DNA of 8,583 nucleotides from an uncultured Oscillospiraceae bacterium (GTDB taxonomy: Bacteria; Bacillota; Clostridia; Oscillospirales; Ruminococcaceae): the NCBI GenBank assembly GCA_900555435.1, contig USLH01000097.1:1-8583 (forward strand). Direction: 5' to 3'. A program made the translations under genes and the position numbers. The stretch's first letter is position 1. Each line of letters starts with the position of its first letter. Under the pieces are notes generated by a model. It saw only the letters and a list, made by a program, of their open reading frames with translations, was not told where the DNA came from and made no database searches. This document shows, piece by piece, positions 1-7,097 of this stretch.

Positions 1-35
1 TCATAAGCTTTTTTCAATACTTAACATTCTCGTTC

Positions 36-111
36 ACAAAAAGTCCATCGGATTCATAATATTTTGTAAAAATCAGATATTCTTGCATCTTTTCTACAAA
101 AAGAAAATCGG
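36..111. repeat. Direct repeat pair ACAAAAAGnnnATCGG, 60 bp apart
   Basis: ACAAAAAG-tcc-ATCGG at 36-51 recurs as ACAAAAAG-aaa-ATCGG at 96-111, a 13/16 match offset by exactly 60 bases. The second copy fills the region just upstream of the candidate -10 at 113-118. The location suits a pair of operator half-sites for a regulator of the sugar transporter, but AT-rich DNA can produce such matches by chance. Confidence 0.35.
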
Positions 112-118
112 TTATAAT
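91..118 (+). promoter_or_regulatory. Possible sigma-A promoter of the sugar ABC transporter operon
   Basis: A perfect -10 hexamer TATAAT lies at 113-118. The best -35 candidate, TTTCTA at 91-96 with a 16-base spacer, matches the consensus poorly, so an activator may be needed or the operon may be read from further upstream. Transcription would start near 125, about 60 bases before the first permease. Seen: the -10. Inferred: that it is used. Confidence 0.4.
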
Positions 119-185
119 AAATTCATCGTCAAATTGCTGATTCCTCCTCGCTCGGTTGGGATCAGGCGAAAACTTAGAAAGCGAG

Positions 186-1145
186 ATGGAACTCATGCAA
201 GCAGCACGCACTCTTCCAAAGAAGAAACCTTTCCGAGCCTACATGAAGCAGAATTACGATATGTATCTGCTTTTGATCCCCGGTTTGGTTTTCGTTTTGA
301 TTTTTAACATTCTTCCGATGTATGGCATTTTGATTGGATTTAAAGACTACAATATGTTTGCCGTGGATGGTTCGCCTATGCTTTCCATTCTGAAAAGCCC
401 TTGGGCGGGACTGAAACACTTTCAGCGGATCATGGGTGAGCGGCAGTTCCTGTACGCTCTCCGCAACACTCTGACCATCAGCGTGATGAAGATTGTCTGC
501 ATCTTCCCGATCCCGATCATCTTCGCCATCCTGCTGAACGAAGTCAAGAGCAACATCTATCAGAAGGGCCTGCAGACCATCGTTTACCTGCCCCACTTCC
601 TTTCCTGGGCAGTCGTCGCCGGTATCTTTGTTGACCTTTTAAGCTCCACCGGTACGGTGAACCACATTCTGGAAGCCATCGGTCTTGGCAAAGTGAGCTT
701 CCTGATGAACAACAGCATTTTCCGCTGGGTCTTAGTTTTCTCCGATGGATGGAAAGAAGTCGGATGGAGCTCTATCATTTACTTCGCAGCCATTGCAGGT
801 CTGGATCAGGAATGCTATGAGGCGGCCCGAGTGGACGGCGCCAACCGGTTCCAGCAGATCTGGTACATCACCGTTCCCGGTTTGCTGCCCACCATCATCC
901 TGATGCTGATCCTCCGGGTCGGCAGTATCATGGACGCAGGCTTCGGTCAGATCCTCGTTATGTACAATCCCACCGTTTATGAATCCGCCGACATCATCGG
1001 CACCTACATTTACCGTGTCAATATGGGTAAGCTGGACTTCAGCAGCGGCACTGCCGTTGGTCTGTTCAACTCCCTGATCTCCCTGACGCTGGTGCTCTCC
1101 ACCAACGCTCTGGCGAAAAAATGGAGCGGTAAGAGCATCTGGTAA
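186..1145 (+). CDS. Carbohydrate ABC transporter permease, LplB/MalF-like
   Basis: Inner subunit of a CUT1-type oligosaccharide importer in the cytoplasmic membrane, pairing with the next gene to form the translocation pore. The 319-residue product starts with a short basic tail, followed by a first membrane segment beginning MYLLLIPGLVF and the MYGILIGFKDY loop typical of LplB proteins. The EAA cytoplasmic loop that docks the ATPase is EAARVDGA at residues 212-219, followed by a VPGLLPTI turn. Start: ATG 186 is chosen. TTG 156 lacks a ribosome site, and ATG 195 is also possible. The site before 186 is weak (AGAAAGCGAG) and lies in a small inverted repeat. The next permease follows after 23 bases and no ATPase gene is present, as is usual for this family, whose ATPase (MsmX type) is shared. 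The substrate cannot be read from the sequence. Confidence 0.93.
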   Translation: MELMQAARTLPKKKPFRAYMKQNYDMYLLLIPGLVFVLIFNILPMYGILIGFKDYNMFAVDGSPMLSILKSPWAGLKHFQRIMGERQFLYALRNTLTISVMKIVCIFPIPIIFAILLNEVKSNIYQKGLQTIVYLPHFLSWAVVAGIFVDLLSSTGTVNHILEAIGLGKVSFLMNNSIFRWVLVFSDGWKEVGWSSIIYFAAIAGLDQECYEAARVDGANRFQQIWYITVPGLLPTIILMLILRVGSIMDAGFGQILVMYNPTVYESADIIGTYIYRVNMGKLDFSSGTAVGLFNSLISLTLVLSTNALAKKWSGKSIW

Positions 1146-1168
1146 AATCGTCGAAAGGAGCTTTACCC

Positions 1169-2086
1169 ATGACAACAAATGCAGTGAAAGAAGCGGCGAA
1201 TGTCCCGAAGAAAAAAAGAGTCGAGATCTTCCCGATTATTAACATCATCATCCTGACGCTGTTTGGCATCATCACCCTTTACCCCTGCCTGAACGTGGTG
1301 GCAAAGGCGTTCAGTTCCCAAGGCTACGTCATCACCGGACAGGTTTACCTGATTCCCAAGGGGCTTCAGTTCGGTACCATCAAATATGTTATCAGCAAGC
1401 CGGACTTTTTGAATGCCTTTAAGGTCTCCGTATTCGTTACCGTCGTCGGCACCCTTTTCGCCATGTTCCTGACGGTGCTGACCGCTTATCCTCTGTCGAA
1501 ACCCAGCCTGCGGGGACGGAAGTTCTTCCTTGGCATCTTCGTCTTCATCATGCTGTTCGGAGCCGGTATGGTTCCCAACTACATCCTGTACCGCAGCTTG
1601 CATCTGACCAATACGGTTTGGGCTCTGGTCTTCTCCGGTGCTTTCTCGGTGTTCAACCTGTTCATCGTGAAGAACTACTACGAATCCCTGCCGGAAACGG
1701 TTGAAGAAGCCGCCCGCATCGACGGTGCTTCCAACTTGGTTACTCTGTTCCGGATCGTGCTCCCCATGTCCATGCCTGTGCTGGCAACCGTTACCCTGTT
1801 CTACGGCGTCAGTTACTGGAACAGCTACTTCTCCGGCGTTATGTACATCACCGATCCCTCTTTGAAATCCCTGCAGCAGTACCTGTACGACCTGATCACT
1901 CTGGCCAGCATGACCATGGACCCCACCGGTGTTCCGGTGGCTGACAGCGAAGCGCTGGCAAACTTCACCGGTGAAGTTGTCCGGTCTGCGACCATTGTCG
2001 TATCCACTGTCCCGATCCTGGTGCTCTATCCCTTCCTGCAGAAATACTTCGTGAAGGGTGTTACCATCGGTTCCGTTAAAGGCTGA
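1169..2086 (+). CDS. Carbohydrate ABC transporter permease, YtcP/LplC-like (MalG type)
   Basis: Second membrane subunit of the same importer, 305 residues, the usual size for YtcP/LplC proteins. It opens with a basic tail (KKKRVE), then a first membrane segment (FPIINIIILTLFGIITLYPC) and the long extracytoplasmic loop typical of MalG-type subunits. The EAA loop is EAARIDGA at residues 180-187, followed by FRIVLPMSMPVL. The protein ends VKGVTIGSVKG, a familiar ending of this family. The ATG start at 1169 is set by AAAGGAG nine bases upstream. The gene lies 23 bases behind the first permease and 68 bases ahead of the binding protein, so the three are almost certainly one transcript. It is intact, with no frame damage seen. 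Confidence 0.95.
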   Translation: MTTNAVKEAANVPKKKRVEIFPIINIIILTLFGIITLYPCLNVVAKAFSSQGYVITGQVYLIPKGLQFGTIKYVISKPDFLNAFKVSVFVTVVGTLFAMFLTVLTAYPLSKPSLRGRKFFLGIFVFIMLFGAGMVPNYILYRSLHLTNTVWALVFSGAFSVFNLFIVKNYYESLPETVEEAARIDGASNLVTLFRIVLPMSMPVLATVTLFYGVSYWNSYFSGVMYITDPSLKSLQQYLYDLITLASMTMDPTGVPVADSEALANFTGEVVRSATIVVSTVPILVLYPFLQKYFVKGVTIGSVKG

Positions 2087-2097
2087 TTGTCCCCCAA

Positions 2098-2137
2098 TGG
2101 CGCTGGTCGCCACGGAACAACTGCTTTCATTTATAAT
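2098..2137 (+). promoter_or_regulatory. Intercistronic hairpin and lone -10-like box before the binding protein gene
   Basis: TGGCG (2098-2102) and CGCCA (2108-2112) can form a 5-bp hairpin in the permease/binding-protein gap, and TATAAT occurs at 2132-2137 just ahead of the AAGGAGG ribosome site. There is no acceptable -35 at the right distance. This could help set a higher level of binding-protein mRNA, but the evidence is weak. Confidence 0.2.
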
Positions 2138-2154
2138 TTTAAGGAGGCAAACCC

Positions 2155-3782
2155 ATGAAAACTACCAACGTGAAACGGACGCTCTGCGCAATTCTTGCTG
2201 CCGGTATGGCCCTTTCTCTGGCTTCCTGCGGCGACAATGGCGGATCTTCCACCCCTTCTTCTTCCACTCCTTCGTCTACCGGTTCTACGGCAACTGACGA
2301 CAGCAAAACGACGGCGGAAGACGATCCTTTCCTCACCGGCGAGAAACCCGAGCTGAACCTGCTCTACTACTATCAGGCTTATGATATGAACACCGAGCCG
2401 CCTTACGCAATGGCTGAGGAGATCACCGGATACAAAGTAAAATGGTACCTCCTGCCTCAGGAGAACGCTACCCAGAAGCTGATGCTTGAGATCGCCGGCG
2501 GCACCTCTTACGACTGGTTCATGCGTGGCACCGCTTCCGACGTGAAGCAGCTGAAGGATCAGAACGCTCTGACCGACCTTGGACCCCTGCTGGACAAATA
2601 TGGCGAGAACGTGAAGAAGGCCGCTTCTGATCTGTCCTGGTCTGTTACCACCGACGACTCTGCATGATCTATGGAATTCCTCATGAGTCCTTCAACGGCT
2701 CTTCTCAGTCCACCTACGGCACTCTGAAAGGCGGCATCGGCTTCCGGAGCGACGAGCTGGAGGCTCTGGGCAAAGAGCTTCCTACCAATATCGACGAGTT
2801 CTATGAGATTCTGAAGGCTTACCACGACAAGACCGGAAATACTTCTCTGACCATGGCCAAGGGCGGCTGGCAGGGCACCATTATGGCTGCTTTCGGCATG
2901 GGCGATCCTTTCTGGTACGATGTGAACGGCACTCTGGTTCCCCGTGTCAAGATGGACGGCGTGGTCGATTACCTCGCATTCATGCAGAAGCTCTACAGCG
3001 AAGGCTTGTTGGACAACGATATGCCTATCAACGCCACCGCCAATGCGCAGGAGAAGTACAGTTCCGACAACGCTCTGTGCATGCCTATGATGTTCTGGGA
3101 TATTCCCGCCATGAAGGCTGCTCTGGAAGCCAACAACCCCGATGCTACCAACCTGTTCGCCACCTGGCTGGCTCCCAGCGCCACTGAGAAAGCTACCGTT
3201 TATGTTGCTCAGGGCATCGCTAACATCTCTGTTATCCCGAAGACTGCTAAAAACCCCGAGCACGCCATGATCTGGTTCAACGCTCTGGCTGATACCGAAG
3301 CATTCCGTAAGGTTTACATCGGCGAAGAAGGCGTTTCTTACAAGGTCGAGAACGGCAGCTACTACCCGATCTTCACCGACGACGAGAACGATATGGACTT
3401 CAGCAAGTACACCAACTCCGACAAGTTCACTACCGTTACCGAAAGCAGCGAGGTCTTCAAGATGTGGCAGGCCCGCGCCAGAAAGCCCCCTGAGATGGCT
3501 GCTGCTTATGAGCAGATGAACTCTCGTGTTGGCGATTACAACTACGTTGACTACTATGAGAGCTACATCACCGGTATGCCCACCGAGCTGACCGCTCTTC
3601 AGAACGACATCAACGACGCTCTGATCAAAGCTATCGCCGAGGGCACCGATGCGCAGACCGTTGTCAACGATCTGATTGCTATGTGGGATAAGGGTGTCGG
3701 TCCGGATTGCGAAAAGATTGCAAACGACTGGTACTCCGCCAACAAGGATAAGCTGAATGTTGGTGACCGTTCTCAGCTGTAA
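2155..3782 (+). pseudogene. Frameshifted lipoprotein solute-binding protein of the sugar ABC importer (LplA/YtcQ-like)
   Basis: Extracellular, lipid-anchored receptor that would deliver oligosaccharide to the two permeases. AAGGAGG seven bases upstream fixes the ATG at 2155. A signal peptide ends in the lipobox L-A-S-C (Cys25), followed by a Gly/Ser/Thr-rich linker. The first frame stops at TGA 2665-2667 after 170 residues. The rest of the protein continues in the -1 frame from ATG 2664 to TAA 3780-3782 (372 residues). Restoring one G near 2662 turns ...DDS-A-stop into ...DDSGMIYGIPHE and gives a 542-residue protein, the normal length for this family, including the expected GGIGFRSDELEALG motif. 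The downstream piece has no ribosome site or signal peptide, so it is unlikely to be a working protein alone. True mutation or sequencing error cannot be told apart here. Confidence 0.9.
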
Positions 3783-3810
3783 TCTTTGAGGTACAACGAT
3801 TCTAGCACTT

Positions 3811-3851
3811 AAAAAACGCCGTCCGTCTGAATCCAGACGGACGGCGTTTTT
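3811..3851 (+). terminator. Strong intrinsic terminator of the transporter operon (bidirectional)
   Basis: A perfect 13-bp GC-rich stem (3817-3829 with 3834-3846) has an AATC tetraloop, flanked by A6 before and T5 after, which extends the pairing to 18 bp. It lies 28 bases beyond the binding-protein stop. The flanking A and T runs mean it should also stop transcription arriving on the minus strand. Confidence 0.93.
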
Positions 3852-4154
3852 GTGCAGGAAAATAGGATTGGGATTGACAGAGGGTGAAAGTGGGTTTCTC
3901 CTTTGGCTCCGGGAAAAGAGATAGGGAGGACAGAGACAGAGGTTCAGAGTTTCCGGGAGGAATGTCGGAATTTGACGAATCAGGAGCTGCTGGCTCAGAA
4001 ATAGGAGTGAAAAAGAACAATCGATTTTAAGACGCCTGGAAAGCCGCAGGGGAAGCACTATGATTTATTTGTAGGGAGACACTGTAAGAAATAAAACAGG
4101 CTTATTGCGGCTTATAGGCGGCAATTTTGAGAGGAAATTCTTTAAGGCAGAGAA
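3852..4154. other. Intergenic stretch with no gene seen
   Basis: About 300 bases lie between two terminators. The only open frames are short. A 22-codon frame at 3962-4030 has GGAGG just one base before its ATG, too close to be normal, and shows no recognisable motif. A short imperfect tandem GGCTTAT repeat lies near 4099-4115. I see no RNA gene or promoter. Confidence 0.5.
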
Positions 4155-4199
4155 AAGTCCCGCCTGCCTTCCCATATCACTGGGAGGCAGGCGGGACTT
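4151..4199 (-). terminator. Intrinsic terminator of the YabE-like gene
   Basis: An inverted repeat pairs 4155-4174 with 4181-4199 around the 6-base loop TATCAC, with a single unpaired T at 4169. Read on the minus strand the stem is followed by CTTTTCTCT. It starts 28 bases downstream of the stop at 4227. Confidence 0.88.
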
Positions 4200-4226
4200 G
4201 CTGCATTTGTCGTTCTTTTTTAAAGG

Positions 4227-5252
4227 TTAGCCGATCACATAGATCTCCATGGTCTTAGCGCCAAAGAGGCAGCTTTCCAGGTAAGTGTCGAAGAAGAGGT
4301 CTACGGTGACCCGACCGTCCATCAGGGCGATGCCGGTGTCGGCTGCTACGGCGTAACCGTAGATGAAGGATCCATCAGCAGATTTGATATAGAGCTTGCT
4401 GCCGTAGGGAATCACGTTGGGGTTGACGGCTACATGACCGGGGATGGCGTAGCGTCCGCTGGCGGTTTTTGCTCCGCTGCGGGCACTGTAGGCGGTGGCT
4501 TTTCCGACGATCTTTTCCGTGTAATTGACGGGGTTGCCGTTTGCGTCTAAAACCAGATCTTCCGGAACTTCCAGCGTGGTGATAGTGGCGGTCTTGTCGC
4601 CTACCATAACAGTGGCGGAAGAGGGCTCTTTGGTCACTTCGGTGGTGACGGAGACGGTTTCGGCGTAAACGCCGTCAATGTAGCGGGAAACCGTGGTGGT
4701 GGTCTGTTCGCCGTTGACGCCTTCCGTGAGAACCCGGGTCTTCCCGTCCTTCAAGAGAGGGGTGTGCTGCTCGATGGTCTCATAGGGGATGGCTTCGGTG
4801 GTGACGGAAGTCCCGTAGGTGACCCGCTGGACCTTTACCTTCGTCTGAGGAGTGACCGTTTCGGTGAGGGCGGGGGTGACGATGTCTTCTTCACCCAGCG
4901 TGATCCCTGCCCGTTTCAGGACATCGGCTACGGTGCCTTCCAGAATGGGAACGTCCCGAGTGGTTCCGTCGCAGGTGAGCTTTACGTTGAAAGCCCGGCG
5001 GATGTTCAGGCGGTAGACGTTGTTATGACGTTCTTCAAAGGTGAAGTCGTCGTAGTCGCCCAGTTGGATGCCGGCTTCTTTGAGGATCACAAGGGGGTCT
5101 TCGGAATTGGAGAAGACGGTGACGGGCTTTCCGCCGTCATCCCGGATGGTGACAAAGTTCCGGACGGCATAAGCGCCGATCATAAACGGAAGTGCAATGA
5201 GAACGACAAGGGCGACAGCAACCGATTTCAGCGTTCGTATTGAGGTTTTCAT
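4227..5252 (-). CDS. YabE-like cell-wall protein: membrane anchor, two DUF348 domains, G5 and 3D domains
   Basis: Predicted membrane-anchored, outward-facing wall protein related to B. subtilis YabE and resuscitation-promoting-factor-like proteins; the 3D domain is linked to peptidoglycan cleavage (lytic transglycosylase-like fold). Order in the 341-residue product: basic start and membrane segment (about 9-30), DUF348 repeats (about 34-72 and 88-125, each ending LKEAGI/LKRAGI), G5 domain (about 135-212, with EAIPYETIEQHTP and GVNGEQTTT), and C-terminal 3D domain (about 249-341, ATAYSA...AADTG...VDLFF) with its three aspartates D305, D312 and D318. The domains are complete. ATG 5252 is preceded by AAGGAG six bases away. 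ATG 5267 with GGAGAG is an alternative that would add five residues, and that site lies in a leader hairpin. ATG 5336 has no ribosome site. The gene stands alone with its own promoter and terminator. Confidence 0.92.
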   Translation of the reverse strand: MKTSIRTLKSVAVALVVLIALPFMIGAYAVRNFVTIRDDGGKPVTVFSNSEDPLVILKEAGIQLGDYDDFTFEERHNNVYRLNIRRAFNVKLTCDGTTRDVPILEGTVADVLKRAGITLGEEDIVTPALTETVTPQTKVKVQRVTYGTSVTTEAIPYETIEQHTPLLKDGKTRVLTEGVNGEQTTTTVSRYIDGVYAETVSVTTEVTKEPSSATVMVGDKTATITTLEVPEDLVLDANGNPVNYTEKIVGKATAYSARSGAKTASGRYAIPGHVAVNPNVIPYGSKLYIKSADGSFIYGYAVAADTGIALMDGRVTVDLFFDTYLESCLFGAKTMEIYVIG

Positions 5253-5267
5253 AAGCTGCTCCTTCAT

Positions 5268-5304
5268 AAAAAATCTCTCCGTTCCGGCAGCGCCGTTTCG
5301 GAGA
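5268..5304 (-). promoter_or_regulatory. Leader hairpin followed by T6 before the YabE-like gene (possible attenuator)
   Basis: In the minus-strand transcript TCTCCG (5304-5299) pairs with CGGAGA (5281-5276). An inner CGGC/GCCG stem (5295-5292 with 5288-5285) has a three-base loop, separated from the outer stem by a 3x3 internal loop. Two bases later comes T6 (5273-5268). This resembles an intrinsic terminator, and its 3' arm also covers the GGAGAG ribosome site of the upstream start. Attenuation or translational masking is inferred. Confidence 0.4.
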
Positions 5305-5354
5305 TCCGGCACAGTGAAATGCTTTCTGTAAATCATTGTTACCGATTTGTATCT

Positions 5355-5383
5355 ATTGTATTCAACAAGGTGAGGTTTGTCAA
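5355..5383 (-). promoter_or_regulatory. Near-consensus sigma-A promoter of the YabE-like gene
   Basis: On the minus strand there is TTGACA (5383-5378), a 17-base spacer, then TACAAT (5360-5355). This is 6/6 and 5/6 matches at ideal spacing, with transcription expected near 5348 and a leader of about 95 bases to ATG 5252. Confidence 0.88.
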
Positions 5384-5703
5384 GAAATCAAAAGGGTGAT
5401 TTTTTGTGCAATTTTGCAACAGCTCGACGGGATCTTCCCGAATCTTTCCGGAAAAATCCGGGATTTTCTGGGGAATTCCGGCGGCTTTTTGGAAAACGCA
5501 CATATGTTTTCGGCGGAATCAACAAAGATGCGCTTTTAAATTAAATGAAAAGACTAAAAATGTTTCTTTCATAAATTGCGTATAAATTTGAATTTTTTAA
5601 ATGAAAATGAATCTTAATATAAAATAAAATTCAAAAGAGTGGAAGAATTTGGATCGATTAGGAAACGGAAGAAGGAGAAAATGTTCAAGAAAAAGAGAAT
5701 ATG
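5384..5703. other. AT-rich intergenic stretch, no gene supported
   Basis: This lies between the YabE-like promoter and the small-gene terminator. The part from about 5536 to 5700 is strongly AT-rich. Plus-strand reading from 5336 to 5539 is open, but it begins antisense to the YabE leader, lacks a ribosome site and resembles nothing. Near 5674-5681 AAGGAG precedes an ATG, but that frame closes after seven codons. Small inverted repeats (for example GAAAAC/GTTTTC around 5493-5512) are unremarkable for this composition. Confidence 0.5.
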
Positions 5704-5751
5704 AAAAAAATGAACGACCGGAGATCTGCCGAAGGGGCAGAGCCGGTCGTT
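5704..5751 (-). terminator. Intrinsic terminator downstream of the small DUF3006-like gene
   Basis: A 9-bp outer stem AACGACCGG/CCGGTCGTT (5713-5721 with 5743-5751) encloses a 6-bp inner stem TCTGCC/GGCAGA (5725-5730 with 5736-5741). Read on the minus strand it is followed by CA and T7 (5710-5704), the right direction for the small gene ending at 5814. Confidence 0.88.
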
Positions 5752-5778
5752 TGACGATTCGGATAGAAATGAATGGGG

Positions 5779-5801
5779 AATTGTAATGGGAAATTACAAT
5801 T
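5779..5801. repeat. Perfect 9-bp inverted repeat in the 3' region of the small gene
   Basis: AATTGTAAT (5779-5787) and ATTACAATT (5793-5801) are perfect inverse complements around a 5-base spacer. The pair is AT-rich and has no T-run after it, so it is not a classical terminator. It could be an operator-like palindrome or an mRNA-stabilising stem; its role is unknown. Confidence 0.4.
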
Positions 5802-5813
5802 TGTAACTATTTT

Positions 5814-5978
5814 TCACGGCTCGATCCGATAGGTCCAGTTTTCCCAGATCACCGTGCCACCCTCTTCGATCTCCAGAGGAAGGAGGGCCAGTGCAACGGG
5901 GTTTTCCGTCTCGTCGGCGGCCACGAGGATGGCGTAATCGCCGTCGATGCGCTTGACGGAATAACGGACAGCTTCCAT
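5814..5978 (-). CDS. Small DUF3006-like protein (54 residues)
   Basis: A short gene on the minus strand encoding an acidic 54-residue soluble protein that starts MEAVRYSVKRIDGDYAILV and ends WENWTYRIEP. The opening R-I-D-G-D-Y-A-I-L pattern and the later P-L-E-I-E-E-G-G resemble DUF3006 proteins, small beta-rich clostridial/bacillar proteins of unknown function, here somewhat shorter than the usual 65-75 residues. AAAGGA nine bases upstream of ATG 5978 is a usable ribosome site, and a strong terminator follows at 5704-5751. Codon use is like the neighbouring genes. A TATAAT (minus strand, 6001-5996) just upstream has no good -35, so transcription may come partly from read-through of the aldolase terminator. 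The family assignment rests on pattern memory only. Confidence 0.72.
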   Translation of the reverse strand: MEAVRYSVKRIDGDYAILVAADETENPVALALLPLEIEEGGTVIWENWTYRIEP

Positions 5979-6014
5979 TTTTGCAGATCCTTTCTATTAT
6001 AGATGGGAAAATAG

Positions 6015-6044
6015 AAAAGCCGCAGCGGATTTTTCGCTGCGGCT
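6015..6044 (-). terminator. Intrinsic terminator of the aldolase gene
   Basis: A perfect 10-bp stem AGCCGCAGCG/CGCTGCGGCT (6018-6027 with 6035-6044) has a 7-base loop. On the minus strand it is followed by a broken T-run (TTTCTATTTT). It begins 12 bases after the aldolase stop codon. Confidence 0.9.
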
Positions 6045-6055
6045 GAAAAAATTCG

Positions 6056-6919
6056 TCAGGCTTTGTTGACAGAGCCGAACAGTTCCATCTTCTCTTTGAC
6101 GGTAGCCTTGATGGCTTCTACGCCGGGAGCCAGCAGCTTGCGGGGGTCGAAGCCCTTGCCCTGCAGGTCCTTGCCTTCCTCGATGTATTTCCGGGTCGCT
6201 GCGGCGAAGGCCAGCTGGCATTCGGTGTTGACGTTGATCTTGGACACGCCCAGAGAAATGGCTTTCTTAATCATGTCGGCGGGGATGCCGGTGCCGCCAT
6301 GGAGAACCAGAGGCATGGTGCCGGTGAGCTCCTGGATCTTGGCGAGAACGTCAAAGTTTAAGCCGGTCCAGTTGGCAGGGTATTTGCCGTGGATGTTGCC
6401 GATGCCGGCAGCCAGCATAGTCACGCCCAGGTCGGCGATCATTTTGCACTCAGCAGGATCGGCCACTTCGCCGCCGCCGATGACGCCATCTTCCTCGCCG
6501 CCGATCGCACCGACCTCGGCTTCCAGAGACAGGCCCTTCTCGTTGCAGATGGCGACCAGCTCTTTGGTCTTCTCAATGTTTTCAGCAATGGGGTAGTGGG
6601 AGCCGTCGAACATGATGGAGGAGAAGCCGGCCTCGATGCACTTCTTGGAGCCTTCGTAAGTGCCGTGATCCAGATGCAGAGCAACGGGGACGGTGATCTT
6701 CAGCTCGTCAATCATGGCCTTGACCATATCCGCAACGGTCTTAAAGCCGCACATATACTTGCCGGCGCCCTCGGAGACACCCAGAATAACGGGGGAGTTC
6801 AGCTCCTGAGCGGTGAGAAGAATGGCTTTGGTCCATTCCAGGTTGTTGATGTTAAACTGGCCCACGGCATACTTGCCGGCTTTGGCCTTGGTCAGCATTT
6901 CTTTTGCGGAAACCAACAT
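6056..6919 (-). CDS. fba: Class II fructose-bisphosphate aldolase
   Basis: Zinc-dependent cytoplasmic aldolase of glycolysis and gluconeogenesis: fructose 1,6-bisphosphate to and from glyceraldehyde 3-phosphate and dihydroxyacetone phosphate. The 287-residue product has the full class II pattern: YAVGQFNINNLEW near the start, the HLDHG box with probable catalytic D84 and zinc ligand H85, SIMFDGSHYP, EAEVGAIGGEEDG, the NIHGKY histidine H177, LHGGTG with H207, and SKINVNTE for phosphate/substrate binding. Length is normal. ATG 6919 is set by GGAGG eight bases upstream; the upstream in-frame TTG at 6934 overlaps that ribosome site and is not the start. The gene stands alone between its own promoter and terminator, and is divergent from tRNA-Ser. 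Nothing unusual is seen in it; a tagatose-bisphosphate aldolase role is a less likely alternative. Confidence 0.97.
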   Translation of the reverse strand: MLVSAKEMLTKAKAGKYAVGQFNINNLEWTKAILLTAQELNSPVILGVSEGAGKYMCGFKTVADMVKAMIDELKITVPVALHLDHGTYEGSKKCIEAGFSSIMFDGSHYPIAENIEKTKELVAICNEKGLSLEAEVGAIGGEEDGVIGGGEVADPAECKMIADLGVTMLAAGIGNIHGKYPANWTGLNFDVLAKIQELTGTMPLVLHGGTGIPADMIKKAISLGVSKINVNTECQLAFAAATRKYIEEGKDLQGKGFDPRKLLAPGVEAIKATVKEKMELFGSVNKA

Positions 6920-6999
6920 GATAAAAACCTCCAATACATTTGGCGGGCGGCCCGGACGGGATCCGCCGGTTCAGCCTGCTTCTTTAAAATTCCAAATTC

Positions 7000-7028
7000 A
7001 TTATACTGGATTCCGCAGGAAAATTCAA
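7000..7028 (-). promoter_or_regulatory. Sigma-A promoter of the aldolase gene
   Basis: On the minus strand there is TTGAAT (7028-7023), a 17-base spacer, then a perfect TATAAT (7005-7000). Transcription would begin near 6993, giving a leader of about 74 bases that contains a GC-rich stretch. Confidence 0.8.
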
Positions 7029-7097
7029 GAGCTATTTGTGAACAATCGAAGGAGGAAGACGGAAAAAGTCGGGAAGGGAATTTTTTTGAAAAAGTGG

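Noticed and set aside
1163..2113. 316-codon open frame antisense to the second permease
   Set aside because: The composition (rich in D, G, Q, H) is typical of antisense reading; the plus-strand permease is clear.
3962..4030. 22-codon frame with GGGAGG just before ATG
   Set aside because: The ribosome site is only one base from the ATG, no promoter is seen, and the peptide matches nothing known to me.
2559..4058. 499-codon open frame on the minus strand
   Set aside because: It is antisense to the binding-protein gene and runs through the operon terminator. It is a shadow of codon bias, with no recognised domain or ribosome site.
5674..5754. Tiny frames MFKKKRI and a following 17-codon frame after AAGGAG
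   Set aside because: The first closes after seven codons and the second runs through the minus-strand terminator hairpin, so they are almost certainly chance.
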